From: Aquimarina sp.
GTDB lineage: Bacteria > Bacteroidota > Bacteroidia > Flavobacteriales > Flavobacteriaceae
Reading direction: 5' to 3'
NCBI GenBank assembly: GCA_011524575.1
Contig: WTKB01000149.1
Span: 1 to 7,748, forward strand
DNA length: 7,748 nt
Shown in pieces: positions 1 through 7,071 of the stretch. The notes below the pieces were generated by a model that was not told the DNA's origin, made no database searches, and saw only the letters and a list, made by a program, of their open reading frames with translations. The position numbers and the translations under genes were made by a program. The first letter of the stretch is position 1. Each line of letters opens with the position of its first letter.

Positions 1-18
1 TTTTAATAATGCAATTCA

Positions 19-26
19 TACCTTTG
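19..26 (+). promoter_or_regulatory. Possible Bacteroidota-type -7 box upstream of the PASTA gene
   Basis: The octamer TACCTTTG matches the TAnnTTTG consensus of the -7 element used by the Bacteroidota housekeeping sigma factor. It ends 14 bases before the ATG at 41, which would give a very short leader. The partner -33 TTTG element would fall at or before the window edge, so it cannot be checked. In an AT-rich sequence such a match can arise by chance. Confidence 0.3.
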
Positions 27-40
27 TTTAAAATGGAATT

Positions 41-592
41 ATGGAATTTTTGAATTTTTTAAAAAGTAAAGCTTTTATTGGTAGTGTAATTGCTGCAATA
101 ATATTGGTAATTGCACTCGGTTTTGGTATGCTTAGGTATCTGGATACCAGCACAAAACATTCTCAAAGAATTGTAGTGCCAAATTTAAAAACATTGAGTA
201 TGGCACGTGCAAAATTACAATTAGAGCAAAAAACTTTACGTGCGGCAGTGGAAGAATCTGCAAATTTCAATCCTAAATTCCCTCCTCTTACAGTAATTGA
301 TCAAAAGCCTCAAGCTGGTGATTTTGTAAAGGAAAACCGAAAAATTTATTTGGTAGTTAACCCTAAAGATTACCGTAAAGTAAAGTTGCCTGATGTTATT
401 CAAAAAACAAAGCGTCAAGCAAGACCCACCTTACAGTCTGTAGGTTTTAGAGTTGGTAAGACTATTTACCGACCTGATATTGCAAGAAATGTAGTTTTAG
501 AGATGCGTCATGATGGTAAAGTAGTTCGGCCTGGTGATTTAGTTCGAAAAACATCTATCATAGATTTGGTTGTAGGTGATGGTACTAGATAG
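41..592 (+). CDS. Membrane-anchored PASTA-domain protein
   Basis: A 183-residue bitopic membrane protein. A short cytoplasmic N-terminus (about residues 1-11) precedes one hydrophobic segment (about 12-31, rich in I, V, A, L and G), and the rest should lie in the periplasm. Two PASTA domains follow. The first spans about 43-108, opening with VVPNL and closing with the typical QKPQAGDFVKENRKIYLVVN. The second spans about 114-178, opening with LPDV and closing with PGDLVRKTSIIDLVVGDG. PASTA domains are known for binding muropeptides or beta-lactams in Ser/Thr kinases and class A/B PBPs, but this protein has neither a kinase nor a transpeptidase domain. In many Bacteroidota such a stand-alone protein sits between ddl and rluD; rluD starts 39 bases downstream here, and ddl would be off the left edge. 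A role in cell-wall sensing or assembly is inferred. The ATG is the only start that keeps the whole membrane anchor. Confidence 0.88.
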   Translation: MEFLNFLKSKAFIGSVIAAIILVIALGFGMLRYLDTSTKHSQRIVVPNLKTLSMARAKLQLEQKTLRAAVEESANFNPKFPPLTVIDQKPQAGDFVKENRKIYLVVNPKDYRKVKLPDVIQKTKRQARPTLQSVGFRVGKTIYRPDIARNVVLEMRHDGKVVRPGDLVRKTSIIDLVVGDGTR

Positions 593-631
593 TCGTATGA
601 AATAGTATAAATATTTATTTGTTTAAAATTT

Positions 632-1708
632 ATGACAACTTCAGATACTTCTTCATTTTCATCCTCAGATCATTTACCTATGGAAGATTCTAATACATTA
701 CCAGAAGAAACGCTTCATGAACATTACCGTTTTGAGGCAAGTTCGGGTCAGGAACCCCTACGAGTGGATAAGTTTTTAATGAATTTCATTGAGAATGCAA
801 CTCGTAATAAAATACAACAAGCGGCAAAGCAAGGGAGTATTTGGGTTAACGATGTCCAAGTAAAATCTAATTATAAGGTAAAACCTAATGATGTGGTTCG
901 TGTACTTTTTACACACCCACCCTATGAACATTTATTGGTAGCCCAAGATTTACCTTTAGATATTGTTTATGAGGATGATACTTTACTTGTAGTTAATAAA
1001 GCTCCAGGTATGGTGGTTCATCCAGGACATGGCAATTATGAGGGTACACTTATTAATGCACTGATTTATCATTTTGATAATTTACCTAATAATAGTAGTA
1101 ATCGTCCAGGGCTTGTTCACCGTATAGATAAAGATACCAGTGGTCTTTTAGTTGTTGCAAAAACAGAGCACGCTATGGCACATTTATCTAAGCAATTTTT
1201 TAATAAGACCAGTACTCGAAAATATTTAGCTTTAGTGTGGGGTAACCTTGAAGAAGATAACGGTACTATTGAAGGTAACATTGGGCGTCATCCTAAAAAT
1301 AGGTTACAAAATACCATTTGGTTAGCACCTAATGCACATAAAGGAAAGCCAGCAGTAACCCATTATAAAGTATTGGAACGTTTAGGCTATGTTACTTTAA
1401 TCGAATGTCAGTTGGAAACAGGGCGAACGCATCAAATACGCGTACATTTAAAACATATAGGACATACTCTTTTTAATGATGCACGTTATGGCGGGGATGT
1501 TATCTTAAAAGGTACGTCTTTTACTAAATATAAGCAGTTTGTAGATAATTGTTTTAAAGTACTTCCAAGGTTAGGACTTCATGCTCAAACTCTTGGTTTT
1601 GAGCATCCAAAAACAGGGGAGCGTATGTATTTTGAAGCTCCTATTCCTAGTGATATTACCGATTGTGTAGAAAAATGGCGTTCCTATGCTAAAAATAGTA
1701 TTGGTTAA
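632..1708 (+). CDS. rluD: RluD-type 23S rRNA pseudouridine synthase (RluA family)
   Basis: Predicted to convert specific uridines of 23S rRNA (helix 69 for E. coli RluD) to pseudouridine in the cytoplasm. The 358-residue protein has an S4 RNA-binding domain at about residues 42-92 (LRVDKFLMNFIENATRNKIQ to KPNDVVRV). The RluA-type catalytic domain follows, at about 108-345. The signature HRIDKDTSGLLVVAKT lies at 163-178, with Asp166 the expected catalytic nucleophile. The second family motif, LETGRTHQIRVHL, is at 261-273. The first 30 or so residues are Ser/Glu-rich and outside the conserved fold. An in-frame ATG at 680 (Met17) is an alternative start, and no Shine-Dalgarno sequence helps to choose. 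The A/T-rich leader contains TTTATTTG, close to the phylum's -7 box. The gene probably shares a transcript with the PASTA gene 39 bases upstream. Its TAA stop doubles as one flank of the element remnant at 1709-1728. Confidence 0.93.
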   Translation: MTTSDTSSFSSSDHLPMEDSNTLPEETLHEHYRFEASSGQEPLRVDKFLMNFIENATRNKIQQAAKQGSIWVNDVQVKSNYKVKPNDVVRVLFTHPPYEHLLVAQDLPLDIVYEDDTLLVVNKAPGMVVHPGHGNYEGTLINALIYHFDNLPNNSSNRPGLVHRIDKDTSGLLVVAKTEHAMAHLSKQFFNKTSTRKYLALVWGNLEEDNGTIEGNIGRHPKNRLQNTIWLAPNAHKGKPAVTHYKVLERLGYVTLIECQLETGRTHQIRVHLKHIGHTLFNDARYGGDVILKGTSFTKYKQFVDNCFKVLPRLGLHAQTLGFEHPKTGERMYFEAPIPSDITDCVEKWRSYAKNSIG

Positions 1709-1728
1709 GAGCTTGTTTAAACAAGCTC
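1709..1728. repeat. 20-bp perfect palindrome: tip-only remnant of the miniature element
   Basis: GAGCTTGTTTAAACAAGCTC is a perfect palindrome. It equals the two terminal inverted repeats of the 154-bp elements at 6859-7012 and 7072-7225 collapsed onto each other. It is flanked on both sides by TAA (1706-1708 and 1729-1731), which fits the 3-bp TTA/TAA duplications of those copies. The left TAA is the stop codon of rluD. A run of five T's begins 8 bases further on, so in RNA the hairpin might also act as a weak terminator between rluD and yaaA; it has no loop and little GC, so that role is uncertain. Confidence 0.75.
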
Positions 1729-1776
1729 TAAATCACTTTTTCCAATATTTATTAAAATTATTACCTGTATTAACTA

Positions 1777-2541
1777 ATGAAAATTTTAATTTCTCCTGCT
1801 AAATCTTTAGATCTCGATTCTAAACTTCCTTCTGATCTTAAATTTTCTCAACCTGAATTTTTAAGTGATTCTCAGGAACTTCAAGATATTTTGAAAGAAA
1901 AAACTCCTGTTGAGCTTTCTAAATTAATGAAGATAAGTGAAAATTTAGCACAGTTGAATTGGCAAAGAAATCAAGATTGGTCGCTTCCTTTTCATTCTGA
2001 GAACTCTCGTCCTGCAGTATATACTTTTAATGGGGAGGTGTATTCTGGATTGGATATCTTTTCTTTAAATAGTGAAAGTCAAGTTTTTTTGCAAGATAAA
2101 CTACGTATTCTTTCAGGACTTTATGGACTTTTAAAGCCTTTAGATCTTATACAGCCTTATCGTTTAGAGATGGGGACTAAACTTGATAATCGCAAAGGCA
2201 AAAACTTATATGACTATTGGAAGTCGAATCTTACTGAAGCTTTAAACTCTCAACTTAATGCCAATGAAGTTGTAGTTAATTTAGCAAGTAATGAATACTT
2301 TAAAGCCATTGATTCTAAAAAAGTAAAAGTTCCGATAGTTACGCCAATATTTAAGGATTGGAAAAATGATCAGCTTAAAGTTATTAGTTTTTATGCTAAA
2401 AAGGCTCGTGGACAGATGGCACGTTACCTTATAGATCAAGATGCAAGGTGTTTAGAAGATCTTTATAATTTTACTACAGGTGGTTATGAGTTTAGTCCAG
2501 AACATACAAAAAAAGAGTTTGAGCCTGTTTTTGTCCGTTAG
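1777..2541 (+). CDS. yaaA: YaaA family peroxide stress protein (DUF328/UPF0246)
   Basis: A cytoplasmic protein of 254 residues, close to the 258 of E. coli YaaA and with no truncation. E. coli YaaA belongs to the OxyR-induced response, lowers free intracellular iron and limits Fenton damage to DNA and proteins. Family signatures are visible along the whole length: MKILISPAKSLDL at 1-13, LSGLYGLLKPLDLIQPYRL from 112 followed by EMGTKL, NLASNEYFKAI at 168-178, and the basic KKARGQMARY at 208-217. The basic, DNA-binding-like character reported for the family fits the last motif. The ATG at 1777 is fixed by the conserved MKILISPAK N-terminus. The gene lies 68 bases after rluD and 58 before glsA on the same strand. 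Co-transcription is possible, but the palindrome after rluD may separate it. No OxyR-type operator was recognised. Confidence 0.92.
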   Translation: MKILISPAKSLDLDSKLPSDLKFSQPEFLSDSQELQDILKEKTPVELSKLMKISENLAQLNWQRNQDWSLPFHSENSRPAVYTFNGEVYSGLDIFSLNSESQVFLQDKLRILSGLYGLLKPLDLIQPYRLEMGTKLDNRKGKNLYDYWKSNLTEALNSQLNANEVVVNLASNEYFKAIDSKKVKVPIVTPIFKDWKNDQLKVISFYAKKARGQMARYLIDQDARCLEDLYNFTTGGYEFSPEHTKKEFEPVFVR

Positions 2542-2599
2542 AATATGTTTTTATTATTCTGTACAACTTTATTGCTAATAAATCCTTATTTTAAATTTC

Positions 2600-3514
2600 A
2601 TGAACTTTAAAATTATTATAAATGAGGTGTTTGAGCGTGTAGAGGCTTTACCTCAAAAGGGAGAGTTAGCAACTTATATACCTCAGTTAGCTCAAGTAAA
2701 TTCTAGTAAGTTTGGTGTACATCTTTCTACCATACATGGGTTGAATTACGGAATAGGAGATTATAATGATCGGTTTTCCATACAAAGTATTTCAAAAGTA
2801 CTTTCATTGAGTTTGGCCTATAAATTAGTTGGAGAGTCTATTTGGCAGCGTTTGGGGGTAGAACCTTCTGGAACAGCATTTAATTCTTTAGTACAACTTG
2901 AAGCAGATAAAGGCATTCCAAGAAATCCATTTATTAACGCAGGAGCTATCGTAGTTGCAGATATTTTACTAAGTACTTTAAAAAATCCTAGAAAAGATTT
3001 TTTGGAGTTTATTCATACGATGAGTCCTCATTCAAATGTAAATTATTCCAAGAAAGTAGCGGAGTCGGAAAAAAAAATAGGTTTTAGAAATACGGCTCTT
3101 TGTAATTTAATAAAGTCTTTTGGTAATATCGAGAATAAACCCAATAAAGTATTAGATTTTTATTTCGATATATGTTCTTTAGAAACAAATTGTAAGGAGC
3201 TTTCTGACTTGTTTTTATTTTTTGCTAATGAAGGCTGTACCAATATTGATCAGAATCGTATTCTTACCAAAAGTCAAACAAAACGAATGAATGCTTTGAT
3301 GCAAACTTGTGGTTTTTATGATGAGTCGGGAGAGTTTGCCTTTAAAGTTGGTCTGCCGGGTAAAAGTGGTGTTGGTGGTGGTATAGTAGCCCTTCATCCA
3401 GGGAAATATAGTATTGCGGTTTGGAGTCCTAAATTAAATGCTAAAGGAAATTCCTACAAGGGAATTAAGTTTTTAGAGGAGTTTACTTCCAAGACTGAAA
3501 TGTCGATATTTTAA
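2600..3514 (+). CDS. glsA: Glutaminase (serine-dependent, beta-lactamase-like fold)
   Basis: Predicted to hydrolyse L-glutamine to L-glutamate and ammonia in the cytoplasm; there is no signal peptide. The 304-residue length matches bacterial GlsA enzymes (E. coli YneH 308, YbaS 310). The Ser-x-x-Lys catalytic pair lies in FSIQSISKVLSLSLA, with Ser63 and Lys66. Other family motifs are the substrate-pocket block PFINAGAI at 110-117 and the glycine-rich loop GKSGVGGGIVALHPGKYSIA from 254. All are intact, so activity is expected. The last residues after EEFTSKTE are not conserved. The gene follows yaaA by 58 bases without a recognisable terminator between them. It converges on murF, with the interrupted inverted repeat at 3526-3581 starting 11 bases after its stop. 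In a host-dependent organism glutamine could serve as a nitrogen or carbon source; in others GlsA serves acid resistance. Nothing here decides between these. Confidence 0.94.
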   Translation: MNFKIIINEVFERVEALPQKGELATYIPQLAQVNSSKFGVHLSTIHGLNYGIGDYNDRFSIQSISKVLSLSLAYKLVGESIWQRLGVEPSGTAFNSLVQLEADKGIPRNPFINAGAIVVADILLSTLKNPRKDFLEFIHTMSPHSNVNYSKKVAESEKKIGFRNTALCNLIKSFGNIENKPNKVLDFYFDICSLETNCKELSDLFLFFANEGCTNIDQNRILTKSQTKRMNALMQTCGFYDESGEFAFKVGLPGKSGVGGGIVALHPGKYSIAVWSPKLNAKGNSYKGIKFLEEFTSKTEMSIF

Positions 3515-3525
3515 CATTATTTTAT

Positions 3526-3581
3526 TTTTTGCAACCGATATAAATTAGAGTTTAAACAAGCTCTCATATCGGTTGCAAAAA
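3526..3581. repeat. Interrupted 16-bp inverted repeat between convergent genes
   Basis: The arms are TTTTTGCAACCGATAT at 3526-3541 and ATATCGGTTGCAAAAA at 3566-3581, perfectly complementary around a 24-base spacer. The spacer holds GAGTTTAAACAAGCTC (3548-3563), identical to the right end of the local miniature element; TTA stands on its left but TC rather than TTA/TAA on its right. Placement 11 bases after glsA and 13 bases before the murF stop suggests a shared terminator. However, the T-run lies on the 5' arm and the A-run on the 3' arm on either strand, the reverse of a classical intrinsic terminator. It may therefore be a different palindromic element with the miniature-element tip nested inside. 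Confidence 0.65.
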
Positions 3582-3594
3582 CTAATTTGTGTTA

Positions 3595-4959
3595 TTATTT
3601 TGCGTAATCAAATAGGGACTCTAAACGAATACCTCTTGACCCTTTTACAAAATAGTAGTTATTAGTATCTTGATTTTTTAAAAGGTGTTCTTTTGCTTCT
3701 GCAGCATTTTTAAAATAAATAAAAGGTGTTTTGTGATTAAACTTTTCAATAGCTTGCTCAAAGTCGTTATTATTTACGTTACCAACTAGACATACACTTT
3801 CTTCAGGTTGATTTTTTAGTTTTTCAAGAATTTTAAAATGTTCATCAACACTCGTAAGACCTCCTTCTAACATGGAGCCAAGTATAAATATTTTTTTCTT
3901 AGTCGTGTTAAATTCAAGAATTTCATCAATAAACACTTCCATTGAAGAAGGGTTGGCATTGTAGCAATCCAATAATACGTCACTACCATTCCAGTTTATT
4001 TGTTCAGAACGCATCATTCCACTAGGATCGTAGGATTCGATGGCTTTTTTGATAAGATTAATTGGTATTCCAAAATGGTTTCCAATACTTATTGCTGCTA
4101 GTATGGATGGAAGCCAAAATTTCCCAAATAATTTTGATTGTATTTGAATTTTTACAGGTTGTTCTGTTTGATTTATTGATACTTTACAAAGTAACCAAGG
4201 TGATTTTATAACTTCACCTGTTACTTTTATAGATTTATTAGTAGCAGTACCATAGAAAATACGATTAAGAATATTTCCAGAATTTGCCAATAATACAGCA
4301 TCATCTGCATTAATAAATGCAGTGCCTTTATTTTCTGCTAACCAGTCATAAAGTTCTGCATTGGATTTAATAACATTTTCGAGTGTTCCATAACCTTCTA
4401 AGTGATCTTTACCACAGTTGGTTACAATTCCAAAGTTAGGTATACAGATCTCACATAGATCTTTGGTTTCTTTTAAGTGGTTTGCTCCAACTTCTATAAC
4501 CCCAATTTCGTGTTTTTCGTTTAGGTTAAGTAAACTTAATGGTACTCCAAAATGATTGTTTAAATTACCTTGGGTTTCTCCTATATTATATTTTTGTGAC
4601 AGTACCGCTGAAATGAGTTTTCTAGTTGTTGTTTTTCCATTAGATCCTGCAACTGCAAGTATTGGAATATTTAGATGTTGTCTATGAATCTTTCCCAATT
4701 GTTTTAAGGCTTCACAGGTATTTTTAACAAGTAAAAACCTTTTGTCTTCTTTGTGTTTTTTTTTAAGATCTTCATCATCAATAATTGTATAAGCACATCC
4801 TATCTCAAAGATGGCTTTTTCTGCAAATTGATTTCCGATATTAGTAGTGTTGCTGGATAGGGCTATAAATATAGAATTTTTAACAGCTTTTCTGGTATCG
4901 CTATAAATTTTTGGATATTGTAGAAAAAGTTGGTGAATTTCTTTTACAGGTGTGTACAT
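3595..4959 (-). CDS. murF: UDP-N-acetylmuramoyl-tripeptide--D-alanyl-D-alanine ligase
   Basis: Predicted cytoplasmic Mur ligase that adds D-Ala-D-Ala to the UDP-MurNAc-tripeptide with ATP, the last soluble step of peptidoglycan precursor synthesis. The 454 residues show the three Mur-ligase domains in order. The N-terminal substrate domain includes YSDTRKAVKNSIFIAL at 19-34. The central ATPase has the P-loop GSNGKTT at 105-111, IEVGANHLKE from 155 and NCGKDHLEGYG at 181-191. The C-terminal domain has DCYNANPSSM at 331-340, LGSMLEGG near 360 and the closing KGSRGIRLE. The family's usual MLELG reads MLEGG here; otherwise the key motifs are intact. The start is ATG at 4959, which gives the expected N-terminus. 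It is the only minus-strand gene between glsA and rng and probably has its own promoter. A half copy of the miniature element lies only about 20 bases upstream of the start, so its promoter must lie within or beyond it. Confidence 0.95.
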   Translation of the reverse strand: MYTPVKEIHQLFLQYPKIYSDTRKAVKNSIFIALSSNTTNIGNQFAEKAIFEIGCAYTIIDDEDLKKKHKEDKRFLLVKNTCEALKQLGKIHRQHLNIPILAVAGSNGKTTTRKLISAVLSQKYNIGETQGNLNNHFGVPLSLLNLNEKHEIGVIEVGANHLKETKDLCEICIPNFGIVTNCGKDHLEGYGTLENVIKSNAELYDWLAENKGTAFINADDAVLLANSGNILNRIFYGTATNKSIKVTGEVIKSPWLLCKVSINQTEQPVKIQIQSKLFGKFWLPSILAAISIGNHFGIPINLIKKAIESYDPSGMMRSEQINWNGSDVLLDCYNANPSSMEVFIDEILEFNTTKKKIFILGSMLEGGLTSVDEHFKILEKLKNQPEESVCLVGNVNNNDFEQAIEKFNHKTPFIYFKNAAEAKEHLLKNQDTNNYYFVKGSRGIRLESLFDYAK

Positions 4960-4980
4960 GAATAAATGAGATTTTAATTA

Positions 4981-5038
4981 AAGTGATCCAAGTTCTTAAA
5001 ATTGTGGATTACAGGAAGTGGTGAGTTTAAACAAGCTC
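4981..5038 (+). mobile_element. Half copy of the miniature inverted-repeat element
   Basis: From GTGATCCAAG to the terminal GTTTAAACAAGCTC this stretch follows one arm of the 154-bp elements, with only about five differences from the copy at 6859-7012 over the last 51 bases. The other arm is missing. Similarity may extend left to about 4968 (GAGAT), the hairpin centre of full copies. TAA follows the right end at 5039-5041, as expected for the family's target site. It lies in the murF leader. From here to 5220 the sequence is AT-rich with no ORF, tRNA, repeat or convincing promoter that I can see. Confidence 0.8.
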
Positions 5039-5220
5039 TAAAATAAATTAGAGGATTTCTTCTTAATATGTATTAGAAAAATTAAGTATAGCCTTAACTA
5101 TGGTTTATTTTTATAATAAAGTAGAAAGTAAAAAGGAATGATTTATTACGGTCATTTTGAGTAAGAATTGGTATAATACTATTTATTGAATATAATAATT
5201 TATAATATTTCTTAGAAAAC

Positions 5221-5255
5221 AAAAAGCCCCTTTATGGTGCGTAAAGGGGCTTTTT
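5221..5255 (-). terminator. Strong intrinsic terminator of rng, symmetric on both strands
   Basis: A 14-bp perfect stem, AAAAAGCCCCTTTA against TAAAGGGGCTTTTT, with a 7-base loop, begins 1 base after the rng stop. On the minus strand the GC block is followed by five T's and then GTTTT, the classical Rho-independent layout. The A-run on the other side makes it equally plausible on the plus strand, although no plus-strand gene is seen just before it. Confidence 0.92.
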
Positions 5256-5256
5256 A

Positions 5257-6798
5257 TTAATAAATCTTTTTTCCTGTTTTGTTATGAAAATGATATTCTA
5301 GATAGGTATAAGCATCTCTGGGCTGTACTTCTATCCATACCTTATTTTCAAAGGACCATTTCAGTCTTAAAGAAGGAAATCCTTGTTTAAGGAAAGCACT
5401 TATAAATGGATGTGCAGTAATTATTATTTTTTTGTCTTGTTTTTTATCCAGTAACTTTTTAAGTTCTACTTCTATTCGGTTGATTAGCACTATCGGTGCT
5501 TCAACCTCTAAAGAATTATTACTTGGGTTTTTTTCTCTAGTTTTAATATTTGTTTCTGGACGTACACGTTGTCTTGTGATTTGTACAAGTCCAAATTTAC
5601 TAGGAGGTAAAATATTGTGTTTGGCTTTATCATCTGCCATTTCAACTTTTAGAAAATCGTGAAGGGCTTTTCGGTTTTCAGCCTTATTCATATCTATAAA
5701 GTCAACTACGATAATGCCTCCCATATCTCTTAAACGAAGTTGTCTTGCAACTTCTTTAGCACTTATTAAATTTACTTCGAGTGCTGTTTCTTCTTGATTT
5801 CTAGAACGGTTAGAACGGTTTCCGCTATTGACATCAATAACATGAAGTGCTTCGGTGTGTTCAATAACAAGATAAGCACCCTTTGTCATTGATACGGTTT
5901 TACCAAAAGCTGTTTTAATTTGTCGTTCAATACCAAATTTTTCAAAAAGAGGTACTTTATTTTGATGAAGCTTAATTATAGAGGTTTTATTTGGAGCGAT
6001 TTCTAACAAGTAATCGTTTACTTGATCGTAAAGTTCTTGTGAATCTACGTAAATACCAGTAAAGCTATCATTAAATACATCTCTTAATATGGAAGATGCT
6101 TTATTAACTTCTCCTAGTATTTGACTGGGTAAACTAGCTTTAACAAGTAGTTTACACATGCTTTTCCATCGCTCTAAAAGTTGTTGAAGATCTTTGTCAA
6201 GTTCTGCTACTTTTTTGCCTTCTGCTACGGTTCTTATAATTACACCGAATCCTTTGGGTCGAATACTTTTTACGAGTCGTTTAAGGCGGTCTTTTTCTTC
6301 TTTGCTACTCACTTTTTGTGAGACAGAAACACGATTTGAAAAAGGAACTAATACAATATATCTACCAGCAATAGATATTTCTGAGCTTATTCGAGGTCCT
6401 TTAGTGGAAATAGGCTCTTTTACGACTTGTACAAGTAAGGGTTGATTTGGCTTTAAAACATCAGTGATCACTCCATTTTTAGGAATGTCTTTTTCTGTAG
6501 GAAAATTTTCCAGATGGTAATTCGTTAATTTACCACTGCAAACTTTTTTCATGAACTGTAAGGAAGATAGGACTTGAGGTCCTAAATCATGGTAGTGTAA
6601 AAAGGCATCTTTTTTGTAGCCAATATTTACAAAAGCTGCATTTAGCCCTGCAACAGGTTTTCGGATTTTGGCAATATATATGTCGCCAACTGAAAATTTA
6701 TGGGTTTCATCTTCTTTATGGAGTTCAATGAGTTTTCCATCTTTTAGTAAAGCAAAATCTGTAGAGGTACCTGACCTAATAATTAATTCTTTATTCAC
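5257..6798 (-). CDS. rng: Ribonuclease G/E family endoribonuclease
   Basis: Predicted endoribonuclease for rRNA and mRNA processing. Counted from the GTG start the protein has 513 residues. An S1-type RNA-binding domain comes first (about 27-125, FSVGDIYIAKI to the GLNAAFVNIGYKKDAFLHY segment and beyond). The catalytic domain carries HVIDVNSGNR and RQLRLRDMGGIIVVDFIDM, whose Asp322 and Asp366 correspond to the metal-binding aspartates of E. coli RNase E. There is no CPxC zinc-link motif; the position reads RPETNIKTREKN, as in other Bacteroidota. There is also no long C-terminal degradosome scaffold. Start choice: the frame opens at a stop at 6838-6840 and holds only TTG at 6828 and GTG at 6798 before the conserved NKELIIRSG. 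GTG fits the family N-terminus; TTG would add ten hydrophobic residues. The Cox24-like and HU genes lie upstream on the same strand beyond the mobile elements, and a full element ends 60 bases before the GTG. The terminator follows at once. Confidence 0.93.
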   Translation of the reverse strand: MNKELIIRSGTSTDFALLKDGKLIELHKEDETHKFSVGDIYIAKIRKPVAGLNAAFVNIGYKKDAFLHYHDLGPQVLSSLQFMKKVCSGKLTNYHLENFPTEKDIPKNGVITDVLKPNQPLLVQVVKEPISTKGPRISSEISIAGRYIVLVPFSNRVSVSQKVSSKEEKDRLKRLVKSIRPKGFGVIIRTVAEGKKVAELDKDLQQLLERWKSMCKLLVKASLPSQILGEVNKASSILRDVFNDSFTGIYVDSQELYDQVNDYLLEIAPNKTSIIKLHQNKVPLFEKFGIERQIKTAFGKTVSMTKGAYLVIEHTEALHVIDVNSGNRSNRSRNQEETALEVNLISAKEVARQLRLRDMGGIIVVDFIDMNKAENRKALHDFLKVEMADDKAKHNILPPSKFGLVQITRQRVRPETNIKTREKNPSNNSLEVEAPIVLINRIEVELKKLLDKKQDKKIIITAHPFISAFLKQGFPSLRLKWSFENKVWIEVQPRDAYTYLEYHFHNKTGKKIY

Positions 6799-6858
6799 TT
6801 TTATTAGGTTTAAAATTAGTAAACTCAATTCTGAACATTATTCATTTATACGATATTA

Positions 6859-7012
6859 GAGCTTGTTCAAACTCACTACTTCCTGCAATCCAAAATTTCA
6901 AGAACTTGGATCACTTTAAAAAGATTTATATATCTCGATATACGCATCATTTAAAAGTAAACCAAAACCTTAAACTTTTGAATTACAGTTTGTATTAAGT
7001 TTAAACAAGCTC
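6859..7012 (-). mobile_element. Full 154-bp hairpin MITE, copy A
   Basis: A non-coding miniature inverted-repeat element. Its ends are GAGCTTGTTCAAAC and GTTTAAACAAGCTC, and TTA is duplicated on both sides (6856-6858 and 7013-7015). The inverted symmetry does not stop at the ends. By hand alignment about 56 of 77 positions of one half match the reverse complement of the other, with the centre near TATATC-GA-GATATA, so the whole element can fold into one long hairpin. Many of the arm mismatches would be G-U pairs in minus-strand RNA. Ends and a 3-bp TNA target fit an element moved by an IS5-family (IS1031-like) transposase, which is inference; no transposase is present. It lies between rng and the Cox24-like gene. 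Confidence 0.88.
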
Positions 7013-7071
7013 TTAACAGTATCTTGAAATATGTTCTACAAGATTGTACATAATCAAAAAAAAATGATTTA

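Noticed and set aside
236..418. Minus-strand open frame inside the PASTA gene
   Set aside because: It is antisense to well-conserved PASTA motifs and has no recognisable sequence of its own.
2540..2560. AGAATA/TATTCT hairpin just after yaaA as a terminator
   Set aside because: The stem is only 6 bp, all weak pairs but two, with no T-run after it; this is expected by chance at this base composition.
3215..3397. Minus-strand open frame inside glsA
   Set aside because: It is antisense to the glutaminase C-terminal motifs, with no independent support.
5042..5220. Possible tRNA or small RNA gene upstream of the terminator on the plus strand
   Set aside because: The terminator can serve the plus strand, but I find no cloverleaf, no T-loop GTTC motif and no GC-rich structured segment in this AT-rich stretch.
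5432..6859. Three plus-strand open frames (5432-5662, 6194-6445, 6668-6859)
   Set aside because: All are opposite the conserved rng reading frame and show low-complexity Ser/Leu-rich translations typical of antisense shadows.
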